Of a stretch of 64,000 bases of DNA, positions 45,473-54,733 are shown one piece after another. Both the position numbers and the translations under genes were made by a program. The notes beneath the pieces are model-generated. The model searched no databases. It was not told the origin of the DNA and saw nothing but the letters and a program-made list of their open reading frames with translations. The stretch's first letter is position 1, and the number at the start of each line of letters is the position of its first letter. The stretch spans positions 1-64,000 of the forward strand of contig JAFGNU010000061.1 in the NCBI GenBank assembly GCA_016926875.1. Direction: 5' to 3'. Source of the stretch: Anaerolineae bacterium (lineage in GTDB: Bacteria; Chloroflexota; Anaerolineae; Aggregatilineales; Aggregatilineaceae).

Positions 45473-46462
45473 ATGAGCCAACGCGCCCCGACTTTTTACG
45501 TGTTTCACGGTGATGACGAGTTCAGCCTCCAGGCGCAGCTTCAGGCCATGCGCGAGCAGATGGGCGATCCGTCGATGGCCGAGCTGAATACCACCGTGCT
45601 GGATGGCAAAGCAGTATCCCCCGCAGATGTGCTGGCCTCGGCCAGTGCGGTACCGTTTCTCAGTGACAAGCGCCTCGTCATTGTGGAGGAGATGCTGGCC
45701 TGGCTGGCCCGCAAAGGCGCGGGCAAAAGCGGCAAAGCGCAGCTAAAGGAACTGGCCGAGGGACTGCAACACCTGCCCGACTTTGCGCGGGTGGTGTTTG
45801 TGGAAAGCGTTACCCTTTCAGATCACCACCCTATCCTCAAGCTTGCAAAGACGGCTCCCGGCGGCTATCACAAAGTATTCAACCCGCCCCGCGACCCGAC
45901 ACGCTGGATCATGCAGCGGGCACGTCAGGAATACGATGTGGAAATCGAGCCACGCGCCGCCGCCGCGCTGGCAGCCGTCATCAATGCTGACCTGCGCGCC
46001 GCCGACAGCGAGATCGCCAAGCTGGCGGCCTACGTGAACAATGAGCGCCCAATTACTGAAGACGATGTCTCGTTGTTGACGCCCTATGTTGCCGAAGCGG
46101 ATGTATTTCAAATGGTGGATGCGCTTGGGCGGCGTGATGGCGCGACGGCATCCCGGCTGCTGCACCGTCTGCTGGAAAACAACGCGCCGCTGCAATTGTT
46201 CGGCATGATTGTCCGGCAGTTCCGGCTGCTGATCCTGGCGCGGGAATACCTGAACGCAGGCGGAGCGCCGAAACAACTCGGCAAAGCAATCGGCGTACAC
46301 CCCTATGTGGGCGAAAAGCTGGCCCAGCAGGTCCATACTTTCTCGCTGGAACAGCTAGAAACGATCTACCATTTCCTGCTCGAAACCGATGCAGGTATCA
46401 AGACCGGCAAGGTCACCGATGTGCTGGCGCTGGACCTGCTGATCGCTGGAATCGCAGCGTAG
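45473..46462 (+). CDS. holA: DNA polymerase III subunit delta
   Basis: Clamp-loader subunit that opens the sliding clamp. The 329-residue protein starts TFYVFHGDDEFSLQAQL, as in HolA, with LVIVEEMLAWL, the helical segment EIAKLAAYVNNERPITEDDV, and the C-terminal collar domain with LLENNAPLQLFGMIVRQFRLL and LLETDAGIKTG. The ATG at 45473 follows the previous stop by one base, so translation is coupled. Confidence 0.92.
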   Translation: MSQRAPTFYVFHGDDEFSLQAQLQAMREQMGDPSMAELNTTVLDGKAVSPADVLASASAVPFLSDKRLVIVEEMLAWLARKGAGKSGKAQLKELAEGLQHLPDFARVVFVESVTLSDHHPILKLAKTAPGGYHKVFNPPRDPTRWIMQRARQEYDVEIEPRAAAALAAVINADLRAADSEIAKLAAYVNNERPITEDDVSLLTPYVAEADVFQMVDALGRRDGATASRLLHRLLENNAPLQLFGMIVRQFRLLILAREYLNAGGAPKQLGKAIGVHPYVGEKLAQQVHTFSLEQLETIYHFLLETDAGIKTGKVTDVLALDLLIAGIAA

Positions 46463-46570
46463 TCCTTTCCCCCAATTTTCAGGGTGCTCAAACAAAGCAT
46501 GTAACCTTAAACTGTCTTCTGCGTATAGAATGTGTAGATATGCACGGGAGCATTTTAGAAGGGGCACGTT

Positions 46571-46846
46571 ATGTTTGAGTTTGGACCCTGCAACTGTTTG
46601 CAGTGCATGTGGGTAATCCTTGTCGGCGGAACGGCAGGTTTCCTGGCAGGGTACGTCATCCGGGGCCGGGGATATAACCCGGTGGGCAACGTGCTGCTGG
46701 GCATCGCGGGCTTTTTTGTCGGCGGGCTGCTGCTGGGACGCACCGGCGGCATCAACATCTGCGCCGCGATCCTGGTATCGTTCGGGGGGGCAGTTGTGTT
46801 GATTCTCGGTGTGCGGCTGTTCCTGGATGCAAATTTCGCCAAATAG
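46571..46846 (+). CDS. GlsB/YeaQ-like small membrane protein
   Basis: A 91-residue protein with three hydrophobic glycine-rich segments (ILVGGTAGFLAGYVIRGRG, VLLGIAGFFVGGLLLGRTGG, AAILVSFGGAVVLILGVRLF). This is the pattern of transglycosylase-associated/GlsB proteins linked to envelope stress. Two cysteines (CNCLQC) near the N-terminus are unusual. GAAGGGG precedes the ATG. Confidence 0.8.
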   Translation: MFEFGPCNCLQCMWVILVGGTAGFLAGYVIRGRGYNPVGNVLLGIAGFFVGGLLLGRTGGINICAAILVSFGGAVVLILGVRLFLDANFAK

Positions 46847-46911
46847 CGCCTATCACCTATCTCGGTGTTTTCACCACTATCATTCGTTCAAAATCTCGAC
46901 AGGAAAAAACC

Positions 46912-47298
46912 ATGGCAAACCAAAACGGTCTTTCTGACCTCAAGCGTGTCGAATACCTGGACGTGATCGGGCGCGTGGATGGCAACAACGCACTGAATCT
47001 TGTCCAGGCTGTAGACAACGCGCTGGTTAACGGGCGCAACCAGGTGATCCTCGACCTGAGCGGCGTCGAATATATGAACAGCGCCGGGCTGCGCGAGCTG
47101 GTGCAGCTTTTCAAGCGCATCCGGCGGGAAGGCGGCAACCTGTACATCGCCAATCCAGCCGAGCGTGTCAAGAACCTGCTGGAGCTGGTCGGGCTGGATA
47201 CGGTATTTGAGATTCACTCCAGCGCCTGGTTCGGACTGCCAGATCAACCTAAAAGCAACCGGTTCGCCCTGAGCCGCCAGATTTGCTACTGCTCCTGA
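46912..47298 (+). CDS. STAS-domain protein (anti-sigma factor antagonist type)
   Basis: A 128-residue STAS domain: YLDVIGRVDGNNALNLVQAV, then QVILDLSGVEYMNSAGLREL, where the serine of MNSAGL is the residue phosphorylated in SpoIIAA-like antagonists, and GGNLYIANPAERVKNLLELV. The last 20 residues extend beyond the domain. The partner kinase or sigma factor is not in this window. Confidence 0.88.
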   Translation: MANQNGLSDLKRVEYLDVIGRVDGNNALNLVQAVDNALVNGRNQVILDLSGVEYMNSAGLRELVQLFKRIRREGGNLYIANPAERVKNLLELVGLDTVFEIHSSAWFGLPDQPKSNRFALSRQICYCS

Positions 47299-47321
47299 TT
47301 ACGGCTGCCCGGCGGCTGTGA

Positions 47322-48038
47322 TCAGGACGCTTCCCCGTCGTCCGGCAGAGACGCCAGCAGCGCCTCGATCCGCTCCGGTTCCTTTTCGGCCAGCCAGACA
47401 TCCCCATGGCCTGCACAAATCACCGCCGGATTTAATGCCAGGACCTTACGGGCGCTGTCGTGCGCGGCGGCCATGCTCCAGGTGATGCGCGGCGGCGTTA
47501 ACCTCAGGCCGTCCGTGTTGTTCAGCAGATCGCCGGAGAACAGCACGCGCTCGCGTTCCCAGAAGTAGCTGACGTGATCGGGTGTGTGGCCCGGCGTGGC
47601 GATCACGCGGATTCCCCCGGCAATATCGAGCACATCGCTGCCCGCCACAATGCGATTCACTGGCACAGCCCGCCGGAAAACAAGACTCACTGCCCTCGAC
47701 AACAGCGACATCGGCAGCGCAATGTGCGGCGGGTTGCTGCGACGCCGGATGAATGTTTCCGATTCCGCGCTGGCGACCACGTCCGCGCCCGTTGCGTCCA
47801 CCAGCGGCTTGAGACTGCCAACGTGGTCTACGTCTGCATGTGTGATCAGGATGTGTTTCACATCCTCCGGTTTGCGCCCAATATCGCGGATTAAACCCAA
47901 CACCCGGCCCGCTGCCAGGGGTAAGCCAGCATCAATAATGGTCACGCCAGAGTCGGCATCGTCCAATATGTAGACATTCACGGCGCCGCCGACCAGCCCA
48001 TATACTCCCGGCGCGTAAGCTTGCGGTTTGTCGGACAC
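47322..48038 (-). CDS. MBL-fold metallo-hydrolase
   Basis: A 238-residue metallo-beta-lactamase-fold hydrolase. The metal motif reads ITHADVDHVG, with aspartate instead of the second histidine of the common HxHxDH, a variant seen in several MBL subfamilies. Further ligands are in IATPGHTPDHVSY, FSGDLLNN and ICAGHGDVW. The start is taken as GTG 48038 because GAGGAGGGA lies just upstream; the longer frame begins with a TTG inside that ribosome site. The substrate is unknown. Confidence 0.87.
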   Translation of the reverse strand: MSDKPQAYAPGVYGLVGGAVNVYILDDADSGVTIIDAGLPLAAGRVLGLIRDIGRKPEDVKHILITHADVDHVGSLKPLVDATGADVVASAESETFIRRRSNPPHIALPMSLLSRAVSLVFRRAVPVNRIVAGSDVLDIAGGIRVIATPGHTPDHVSYFWERERVLFSGDLLNNTDGLRLTPPRITWSMAAAHDSARKVLALNPAVICAGHGDVWLAEKEPERIEALLASLPDDGEAS

Positions 48039-48229
48039 GGTAGAATCCCTCCTCAATAAGTGGTTGATCGAACAGAGTACAAGAAGCGTAGCGCCCCCGT
48101 ACTTATTATGCTACGCTGCGCGTCGTTTGCGCTATACTGAGTACAACACGGGCCGGAGCCAGGGCCGGAAGCCCTGCGGGCATCTATACATTGTTTCCAA
48201 AAGTACCTGTATGTTAAGGAGCATTTTGT

Positions 48230-49414
48230 ATGGCCGATCTAAAAACAGGCTGGATCGATCAGGAAATCGCCAGTTTAAAAGAACAAGGCTTGTTTACCAG
48301 CATACGCACGCTGAGCAGCCCACAGGGTGCGTGGCTAGTAGTAGACGGCAAGCGCGCACTCAATTTTTCCTCCAATAACTACCTCGGCCTGGCAAACCAC
48401 CCGCGCCTGGTCGAGGCTGCCAGCGCCGCGATGGGCCGGTACGGCGTTGGCCCGGCGGCGGTGCGGACCATTGCTGGGACCATGGACCTGCACCTGGAAC
48501 TGGAAAAACGGCTGGCTGCGTTCAAGGGTGTCGAAGCAGCGATCACGTTTCAGAGCGGCTTTAGCGCCAATCTGGCGACTATCCCCGCGCTGGTCGGCCA
48601 GGGGGACGTGATCTTCTCCGATGAGTTGAATCACGCCAGCATCATCGACGGCTGCCGGTTGTCACGCGCAAAGATCATGCGGTTTGGACATGGCAATCCA
48701 AATGACCTCAGACAGCAGATCGCCGCGACGACCGAATACAGGCGCCGCCTGATTATCACCGACGGCGTATTCAGCATGGATGGTGACATCGCCCCGCTGC
48801 CCGCACTGTGCGAGATTGCGGACGTACACAACATCCTGCTGATGGTAGATGACGCGCACGGCGAAGGCGTCCTGGGCAAAGGTGGGCGTGGTATCGTGGA
48901 TCACTTCAACCTGCACGGCAAAGTGGATATTGAAATCGGCACGATGAGCAAAGCCTTTGGCGTGGTTGGGGGTATAGTTGCCGGGAAGCAGGCCGTTGTG
49001 GACTGGCTGCGCCAACGCGGACGCCCGTTTTTATTCAGCAGCGCCATGACCGTGCCGGATGTGGCCGCGTGTCTGGCAGCGGTGGACCTGCTCGAAGAAA
49101 GCAGCGAACTCGTTGATCGCCTGTGGAGCAACGCCGAGTATTTTAAGCAGCATATGAACGAGCTTGGCTTTGATACCGGCCACACCGAAACGCCGATTGT
49201 GCCGGTTATGCTGGGCGAGGCGCCGCTGGCGCAGCAGTTCAGCAAGCGACTGTTCGAAGAAGGCGTGTTTGCCATGGCGATTGGCTTCCCGACGGTGCCG
49301 TACGGCAAAGCCCGCGTCCGCGTAATGAACAGCGCGACACACTCACAGGACGATCTCGATCAGGCGCTCGGTATCTTCGCCAAAGTGGGGCGCGAGTTGG
49401 GAGTGATCCAGTAG
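48230..49414 (+). CDS. kbl: Glycine C-acetyltransferase (KBL/AONS family)
   Basis: A 394-residue PLP-dependent alpha-oxoamine synthase. It has [65 protein letters not shown] and the PLP-lysine segment [12 protein letters not shown]. It fits 2-amino-3-ketobutyrate CoA ligase, which acts in threonine degradation; 8-amino-7-oxononanoate synthase (BioF) is the close alternative, and no threonine dehydrogenase or biotin genes are adjacent. TAAGGAG precedes the ATG. A TATACT (48133-48138) is a possible -10 box. Confidence 0.87.
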   Translation: MADLKTGWIDQEIASLKEQGLFTSIRTLSSPQGAWLVVDGKRALNFSSNNYLGLANHPRLVEAASAAMGRYGVGPAAVRTIAGTMDLHLELEKRLAAFKGVEAAITFQSGFSANLATIPALVGQGDVIFSDELNHASIIDGCRLSRAKIMRFGHGNPNDLRQQIAATTEYRRRLIITDGVFSMDGDIAPLPALCEIADVHNILLMVDDAHGEGVLGKGGRGIVDHFNLHGKVDIEIGTMSKAFGVVGGIVAGKQAVVDWLRQRGRPFLFSSAMTVPDVAACLAAVDLLEESSELVDRLWSNAEYFKQHMNELGFDTGHTETPIVPVMLGEAPLAQQFSKRLFEEGVFAMAIGFPTVPYGKARVRVMNSATHSQDDLDQALGIFAKVGRELGVIQ

Positions 49415-49453
49415 GTTTTTCTATTCAAGGTAGTTATCTGGCTGGCAATATAG

Positions 49454-49485
49454 TGCCCGGTGATCGCGTGTTACCGGGCATTTTT
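49454..49485 (+). terminator. Terminator of the glycine C-acetyltransferase gene
   Basis: An eight-pair perfect stem (49454-49461 with 49473-49480) with an eleven-base loop and five T residues, 40 bases after the stop. Confidence 0.88.
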
Positions 49486-49523
49486 GAAAAGAGTGGGAAC
49501 TGGCTGGCTGCTCGCTGGTCCCG

Positions 49524-49844
49524 TTAAAGCTGGAAACCGGGGCGGAATCTCACTATTTTCCGGCTGTAATTTGCCGTGTGCTGCAACAGTTTGTCTTCAA
49601 GCACCTGCCACTCGTCACTGTGCAGTGCGGTCTGGATGGTTGTCAGGTCTTCCGCGACAAACTCAGCCTGCCGCAGCGGGCAGTCTCCCCACAGCGTATG
49701 GTACACCTGGACCATGTACAGCCCCATTTCATGTGCGGCGGGGACCATTTCGTTCATGATGAAATTGTAATACGTTTCCATATCCCCTGGTGTCAGGTCA
49801 TAAAAAAGCATCAGCTTGTATCGCGGAATGATGTGTTTGGTCAT
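49524..49844 (-). CDS. Hypothetical protein, 106 residues
   Basis: I do not recognise the family by name. The text YKLMLFYDLTPGDMETYYNF, ending SRKIVRFRPGFQL, with a two-strand, two-helix alternation, could be a dimeric alpha/beta-barrel (ferredoxin-like) fold. No signal peptide or membrane segment. It follows the radical SAM gene on the same strand after 52 bases and may be in its transcription unit. Confidence 0.65.
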   Translation of the reverse strand: MTKHIIPRYKLMLFYDLTPGDMETYYNFIMNEMVPAAHEMGLYMVQVYHTLWGDCPLRQAEFVAEDLTTIQTALHSDEWQVLEDKLLQHTANYSRKIVRFRPGFQL

Positions 49845-49896
49845 ACTAGCGCGCCATTTCTCGCTTGATGCGTTACTGCCCGGATGGAAAGCTCAA

Positions 49897-50970
49897 TCAT
49901 TGCCAGATGCCCGGTACCTGTGTGCCGCACGCCGGACATGCACCGCCGGTGTGAGCCAGCTTGTTTTCCTGCACATAAAAACCCGTGCGCCGGATCAACA
50001 CCGTCTGGCAGTTCGGGCAGCGCGTATCTTCCCATTCGCCGGTACGACCCGGTAAATTGCCAGCATAAATATAGTTCAGCCCAGCTTCAGCCCCGATCTC
50101 GGCGGCGCGAACCAGTGTGTCGGTCGGTGTGCGCCCCCGGTCGGTCATCTTATAGTCGGGATGGAAGGCGGTAACATGCCAGGGAATATCCGGCGACACG
50201 CTCCGAATATAGCTCGCCGTGTCCCATAATTCGTCGTTGCTGTCGTTAAAATCGGGGATCACCAGCGTCAGTACTTCCAGCCAGATACCCGCCTCGTGCA
50301 CCAGCTTGATCGTGTTCAGTACATGCTGTAACACGCCGCCGAGTTCTTTCCGGTAATGCTGGTCTTGCATGGTTTTGAGGTCGATTTTGTAGCCGTCCAG
50401 CCACGGCTTGAGGTAATCGATCACTTCCGGCGTGCCGTGGCCGTTTGATACGTACAGCGTCAGCATTCCCGCCTGCCTGGCCTGTTTGAAAATTTCGACC
50501 GCCCACTCAGTCGTGATCAGTGGTTCGTTGTACGTGCTGGCGACGGCGCGCGCCCGGCGGTTGGTGCCCAGCGCGATCAACTCGTCCGACGCGATCGGGA
50601 TATAATCACGACCGGCCCGGTCATCGCGCAGGGTTTGCGAAATCTGCCAGTTCTGGCAGTAGCTGCACCGCATATCACAGCCCAACATGCCAAAGCTGAG
50701 CACACCGGCGCCCGGCGTGACATGAAAGAACGGCTTCTTTTCCACCGGGTCGACTTGCAGCGCGCCCACGTAGCCGTGCGGCACGCGCAGCGTTCCCCCG
50801 TCGTTATAGCGAACCTTGCAAATGCCCCGGCGCCCGTCTTTTAACAGGCAGCGATGCCCGCACGCCAGGCAGCGAATCGTCTTTTCATCCGCGTCCACTA
50901 CTTCGACCAGATCGCCTGGCGCGGTCATGCGGTCCAGTTGTTCCTGTAAGCTCAACATACGAGCAGACAT
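49897..50970 (-). CDS. AmmeMemoRadiSam-type radical SAM enzyme
   Basis: A 357-residue radical S-adenosylmethionine protein of the pyruvate-formate-lyase-activase-like COG1180 group. Before the radical motif it has a zinc-binding region (CLACGHRCLLKDGRRGICKV); the cluster motif is CDMRCSYCQNW. VASTYNEPLI and YKIDLKTMQDQHY follow. The C-terminus bears another zinc ribbon (CPNCQTVLI and CPACG). In many genomes it occurs with an AMMECR1 protein and a MEMO protein; neither is adjacent here. The modification target is unknown. Confidence 0.9.
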   Translation of the reverse strand: MSARMLSLQEQLDRMTAPGDLVEVVDADEKTIRCLACGHRCLLKDGRRGICKVRYNDGGTLRVPHGYVGALQVDPVEKKPFFHVTPGAGVLSFGMLGCDMRCSYCQNWQISQTLRDDRAGRDYIPIASDELIALGTNRRARAVASTYNEPLITTEWAVEIFKQARQAGMLTLYVSNGHGTPEVIDYLKPWLDGYKIDLKTMQDQHYRKELGGVLQHVLNTIKLVHEAGIWLEVLTLVIPDFNDSNDELWDTASYIRSVSPDIPWHVTAFHPDYKMTDRGRTPTDTLVRAAEIGAEAGLNYIYAGNLPGRTGEWEDTRCPNCQTVLIRRTGFYVQENKLAHTGGACPACGTQVPGIWQ

Positions 50971-51065
50971 AAGTATTTTGCTCCAGCCAGTTCTCTACCA
51001 ACAGAGTCTAGCATAAACAGGTTTCAGGCGGTTATGGTTTAGATCATCATTAGCCCTGCTCAATC

Positions 51066-51106
51066 AAACAAAAACGCCAGACGGGGTAATGACCCGGCCC
51101 GGCGTT
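51066..51106 (-). terminator. Terminator of recN
   Basis: On the minus strand arms AACGCC/GGCGTT (51101-51106 with 51073-51078) enclose an inner CGGG/CCCG stem, followed by TTTTTGTTTG. It lies 27 bases after the recN stop. Confidence 0.8.
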
Positions 51107-51133
51107 GAGGAACTGCGCTGCTGGCAGTTGCGT

Positions 51134-52876
51134 TCAGACGGTTTCAAGCCTGCGGCCTTCTTTCGCCCGGCGAGCCAGCATCAGGATGTCGAACGCACTC
51201 TGGCGTGCGCTGGTTGTTTCGGCGCCCAACATGTCCGCCAGTTCGTCCACCCGGCCATGATCGTCCAATCGTTCGACGCGCGTTACGGTGCGGTTGCTCT
51301 GCACGTGTTTGCTCACCTTGTAATGTACATCACCGAACCCGGCAAGCTGCGCCAGGTGCGTGACCACCAACACCTGGTGGCGATCAGACAGTCCCCACAA
51401 CTTCTGACCGACAACTGCGCCCATGCGTCCGCCGATGCCTTGATCGATCTCGTCAAAGATCAGCGTGGGCACCTGGTCGGCGTAGGACAGCACGCTTTTG
51501 AGCGCGAGCATAATACGCGAGGTTTCGCCGCCGGAAGCCACCTTGACAATCGGGCGCAGTGGCTCGCCGATGTTGGCTGCCATGTAAAATTCGATCTTGT
51601 CAATCCCGGTGCCGTTAAACGCCAGCCGCCGGTCACCCACATAACAGCCTGTAGGATCATCTTGCTGCTCGAACCGGACCTCGAAGCGTGCACCTTCCAT
51701 TTTGAGATCGCCCAGTTCCCCGATAATCGCTTCGGTGAGTTTCCCGGCAGCGCGCTGGCGCTCGCTGCTGAGCTGTCCGGCCAGCGCACCGATCCGGCGC
51801 AGCAGCGTATCCTCTTCGGTGCGCAGTTCGATCAGCCGCTCCTCGTTGTGGGTGATCGCGTCTAGCTCGGCCTGCGCCTTGTCGGCATACGCCAGCACAG
51901 CCTCAGTCGAACCGCCATACTTGCGTTTCAGACGAGCCAGCACTTCGATCCGTTCTTCGATCTCGTCCAGGCGGCGCGGGTCGTACTCGACATCTTCGCG
52001 GTACTGCCGGATCGTTCGGGCCAGTTCGTCCGCCTGGGCGCTCAGGCTTTCGGCCAGTTGGGCGTGCTCTTCCATTGTCGGATCGAGCTTAGCCAGTCTG
52101 GCGAGCACAATTGACGCCTGGGCCAGCAGGTCTGCGCCGGAGGCTTCGCCCGCCTCGCCGGACAGGGCATACTGCGCTTCGGTTGCCAGCTCGACGATCT
52201 TTTCCGCGTTGACCAGCCGGTTACGCTCCTGGCGCAGGTCTTCTTCTTCGTCCGGTTTTGGATTCGCCGTCTCGATTTCCTGAATCTGGTATTGCAGCAT
52301 ATCCACGCGCCGGTTAAGCGCTTCTTCGTCCGTCAGCAGGCTGTCGATCTCGCGCCGCACGCCGTCCAACTGGCGCACAACCGCAAAAAGCGCCGCGCGT
52401 TTGTCCGCCAGACCAGCATAGCGATCCAGCAGATACAGGTGCTGCGACGGTTTGAGCAACGAGAGGTGCTCGCCCTGCCCATGAATATCAACCAGCATCC
52501 CGGTGATCTCGCGGTAGGTAACCAGGTTGCACATCACGCCGTTGACCCGCGCCTGGCTGCGCCCGTTCTTGCGCACTTCGCGCGTCAGCACGACTTCGTC
52601 CGGCGAGTCGCCCTCTAACCCTTCGGCCTGCAAATGCGTCTGCATCTCGTCCCGCGCAGCAGGCGGCACGGTGAAGATGCCTTCAACCACCGCCCGATCT
52701 GCGCCGCCGCGTACCAGCGTTGCATCGGATCGCTCGCCCAGCAGTAAGTTCACCGCATCGACGATGATCGATTTACCGGCCCCGGTTTCACCCGTCATGA
52801 CCAGGAAACCGTGCCCCAACGGGAGTATCAACTCGTCAATGATGGCAATGTCTTTGATCCGCAATTCTTGCAGCAT
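51134..52876 (-). CDS. recN: DNA repair protein RecN
   Basis: SMC-like ATPase acting in double-strand-break repair. The 580-residue protein has Walker A GETGAGKSIIVDA near residue 35, two coiled-coil arms in the middle (rich in E, R, L, A between about 160 and 370), and the C-terminal signature VASGGETSRIMLALKSVL with Walker B PTLIFDEIDQGIGG and HQVLVVTHLAQLA. Length is typical (550-590). Confidence 0.96.
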   Translation of the reverse strand: MLQELRIKDIAIIDELILPLGHGFLVMTGETGAGKSIIVDAVNLLLGERSDATLVRGGADRAVVEGIFTVPPAARDEMQTHLQAEGLEGDSPDEVVLTREVRKNGRSQARVNGVMCNLVTYREITGMLVDIHGQGEHLSLLKPSQHLYLLDRYAGLADKRAALFAVVRQLDGVRREIDSLLTDEEALNRRVDMLQYQIQEIETANPKPDEEEDLRQERNRLVNAEKIVELATEAQYALSGEAGEASGADLLAQASIVLARLAKLDPTMEEHAQLAESLSAQADELARTIRQYREDVEYDPRRLDEIEERIEVLARLKRKYGGSTEAVLAYADKAQAELDAITHNEERLIELRTEEDTLLRRIGALAGQLSSERQRAAGKLTEAIIGELGDLKMEGARFEVRFEQQDDPTGCYVGDRRLAFNGTGIDKIEFYMAANIGEPLRPIVKVASGGETSRIMLALKSVLSYADQVPTLIFDEIDQGIGGRMGAVVGQKLWGLSDRHQVLVVTHLAQLAGFGDVHYKVSKHVQSNRTVTRVERLDDHGRVDELADMLGAETTSARQSAFDILMLARRAKEGRRLETV

Positions 52877-52910
52877 AGGTGTTGTGGTTTGCCTCGTATA
52901 CTCGTATGCG

Positions 52911-53429
52911 TCAGGCCGTCAGGCGCAGGCCAAACTGCGCCGCCGCCGCACCGGTCGCCATAAACAGGTAAATGCCAATTGTCAGCGGGTTGACCAGCAG
53001 GAACGGCAGCGCGCCCAGTACCACGCAGGTGCCGACCACTGCGCCGGTATAGCGCCCGCGCCGCTTGCCGGTCAGCCGCAGCACCACCGTGCCGATCAGC
53101 GCGCCCGCTGCCGGGGCCAGGATGAATGCCAGGAAAAACCACCCGATACGTGACAGGAACATCGCAGCCATGAAGCTGAGCGCCAAGCTGACCCCGGCAG
53201 CGATCAGGTAATCGATCATCTGCGCGTCGAAGAACACATTTTGCTGTTTGCGCACGCACTCCCGGCAGCGATAGCCGACCGGCGTTTGCACCGCGCATTT
53301 GGTGCACATGGGCCGCCCGCACTTGTTACAGCGCAGACTGGTTTCGATATTCGGATGCACCGTGCAGACCATTACCCCATCATCACGATCCCGCTCCGAT
53401 GTTGTATCTACTTTCTCTGGAATAGTCAT
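52911..53429 (-). CDS. B-box zinc-ribbon membrane protein
   Basis: A 172-residue protein. Residues 20-65 form a B-box-like zinc-binding domain: CTVHPNIETSLRCNKCGRP, then MCTKCAVQTPVGYRCRECVR. The rest contains four hydrophobic segments. Such domains occur at the N-terminus of membrane proteins in Chloroflexota and cyanobacteria; here there is no rhomboid protease motif. The ATG at 53429 is preferred; the longer frame would begin with TTG 69 bases upstream. It precedes recN on the same strand by 34 bases. Function unknown. Confidence 0.78.
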   Translation of the reverse strand: MTIPEKVDTTSERDRDDGVMVCTVHPNIETSLRCNKCGRPMCTKCAVQTPVGYRCRECVRKQQNVFFDAQMIDYLIAAGVSLALSFMAAMFLSRIGWFFLAFILAPAAGALIGTVVLRLTGKRRGRYTGAVVGTCVVLGALPFLLVNPLTIGIYLFMATGAAAAQFGLRLTA

Positions 53430-53504
53430 GCTGTTTCCCAAACGGCCCTCGCAAAATGCGTCTACAATCCCGTACGAAATCTCAAGCCGGTTGTCCAACC
53501 TGAT

Positions 53505-54410
53505 CTATCCTTGATTCTGAACCGATCCGGTCGCAGTGCCCACTTTGTTTTTATTGGGCCGGGGCGGCACGCGTGGTTCCAGGCGATCCAGCAGCGAGCG
53601 GTAGAAGTAATTGCGGTCGCGCAGCCGCACAAACTGGCTGGTGCTGTCGCTGGCCCGCACCACGATCTGATCAGATGATTCCAGGCTGGCGACCAGTTCG
53701 CCGTCCACCGTCAAAACCACTTCCGTCACGGTCTGCGGTCCGTTCACAACCCGGACGGCGACCCCTTGCGACAAGACCATCGGGCGGTCCATGCTCAGGT
53801 GCGGTGCTACCGGCACGACCAGGATATTTTTTAGCTCCGGCGGCAAAATCGGCCCGCCCACCGCCAGCGCGTATGCTGTGGAACCGGTCGGCGTGGCGAT
53901 GACCAGCCCATCACAGTGATAGGTGGTTGCCCAACCGCCGTCAATATACATTTCCAACTGCACCAGCTTGGCAATCGCGCCCCGGCTGATCACCACGTCG
54001 TTCAGCGCGTCGCAGGATTCGAGCACCTGGTCGCCGCGCTGCACTTCGCACCGGATCATCATGCGCTGTTCGATCCAGAAACGCCCTTCCAACAGCGCCG
54101 TCAGGCTCTCTTCCCAGTCTTCCGGGCAGACCTCGGTCAGAAATCCCAGGTAACCGGTATTGATCCCCAGCACAGGCACCTGTTCGGGCGCACATACCCG
54201 CGCCGCGCGCAGCATCGCCCCGTCTCCCCCGATGGCGATCACCAGGTCAGAGCCGTGCACCAAAGGCCGCGCCCTCGACGCATCCCAGGCGGTGCGCACC
54301 CATGTCTTGATATCGCGCGCCTGGAGTGATTGCGCAACATCCTGCGCGATGGGCGCCGTACCCGGTCGGAGCGGGTGCGCCAGTATACCAACCTGTTGGA
54401 ATGTCTGCAC
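53505..54410 (-). CDS. nadK: NAD kinase
   Basis: Phosphorylates NAD to NADP. The 301-residue protein has the diagnostic GGDGAMLRAARVC, with the catalytic aspartate, GINTGYLGFLTEV, LNDVVISRGAIAKLVQLEM and DGLVIATPTGSTAYALAVGG. The start is GTG at 54410; the nearby upstream ATG is out of frame. It lies upstream of the B-box gene and recN on the same strand; nadK and recN are neighbours in many bacteria. Confidence 0.95.
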   Translation of the reverse strand: MQTFQQVGILAHPLRPGTAPIAQDVAQSLQARDIKTWVRTAWDASRARPLVHGSDLVIAIGGDGAMLRAARVCAPEQVPVLGINTGYLGFLTEVCPEDWEESLTALLEGRFWIEQRMMIRCEVQRGDQVLESCDALNDVVISRGAIAKLVQLEMYIDGGWATTYHCDGLVIATPTGSTAYALAVGGPILPPELKNILVVPVAPHLSMDRPMVLSQGVAVRVVNGPQTVTEVVLTVDGELVASLESSDQIVVRASDSTSQFVRLRDRNYFYRSLLDRLEPRVPPRPNKNKVGTATGSVQNQG

Positions 54411-54553
54411 CGGGACTCATACTTTCTGTAGCGCTATATAAGCGATTATAGCCTGACAGATTGGCTCGTCAACCCTGTGCGGAATGAAACGCATGGTTAC
54501 AAGTATACGAACAAAAGTTCTATTTTGCAAAGTCCAGGCGGCTGTTCAAGCCG

Positions 54554-54596
54554 AAAAAAAGAAGACCAAACACCTGGTACGTGAAGCGTTTGGTCT
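54554..54596 (-). terminator. Terminator downstream of radA
   Basis: On the minus strand a perfect nine-pair stem (54588-54596 with 54563-54571) followed by TCTTTTTTT, about 140 bases after the radA stop. The rest of the 323-base interval (54411-54733) shows no gene. Confidence 0.82.
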
Positions 54597-54733
54597 TGGG
54601 GGAGCAACCGGATGGCCGTGGGGGGCATCAGCCATCTCAGCATCCCTAGCATAAGAAAAGCCGGGGGCGAGAACTTGACGGTTACCCTGTGCCACCACAA
54701 CGGAACCCCGCCGTTCCTGACACTTGCCTGACG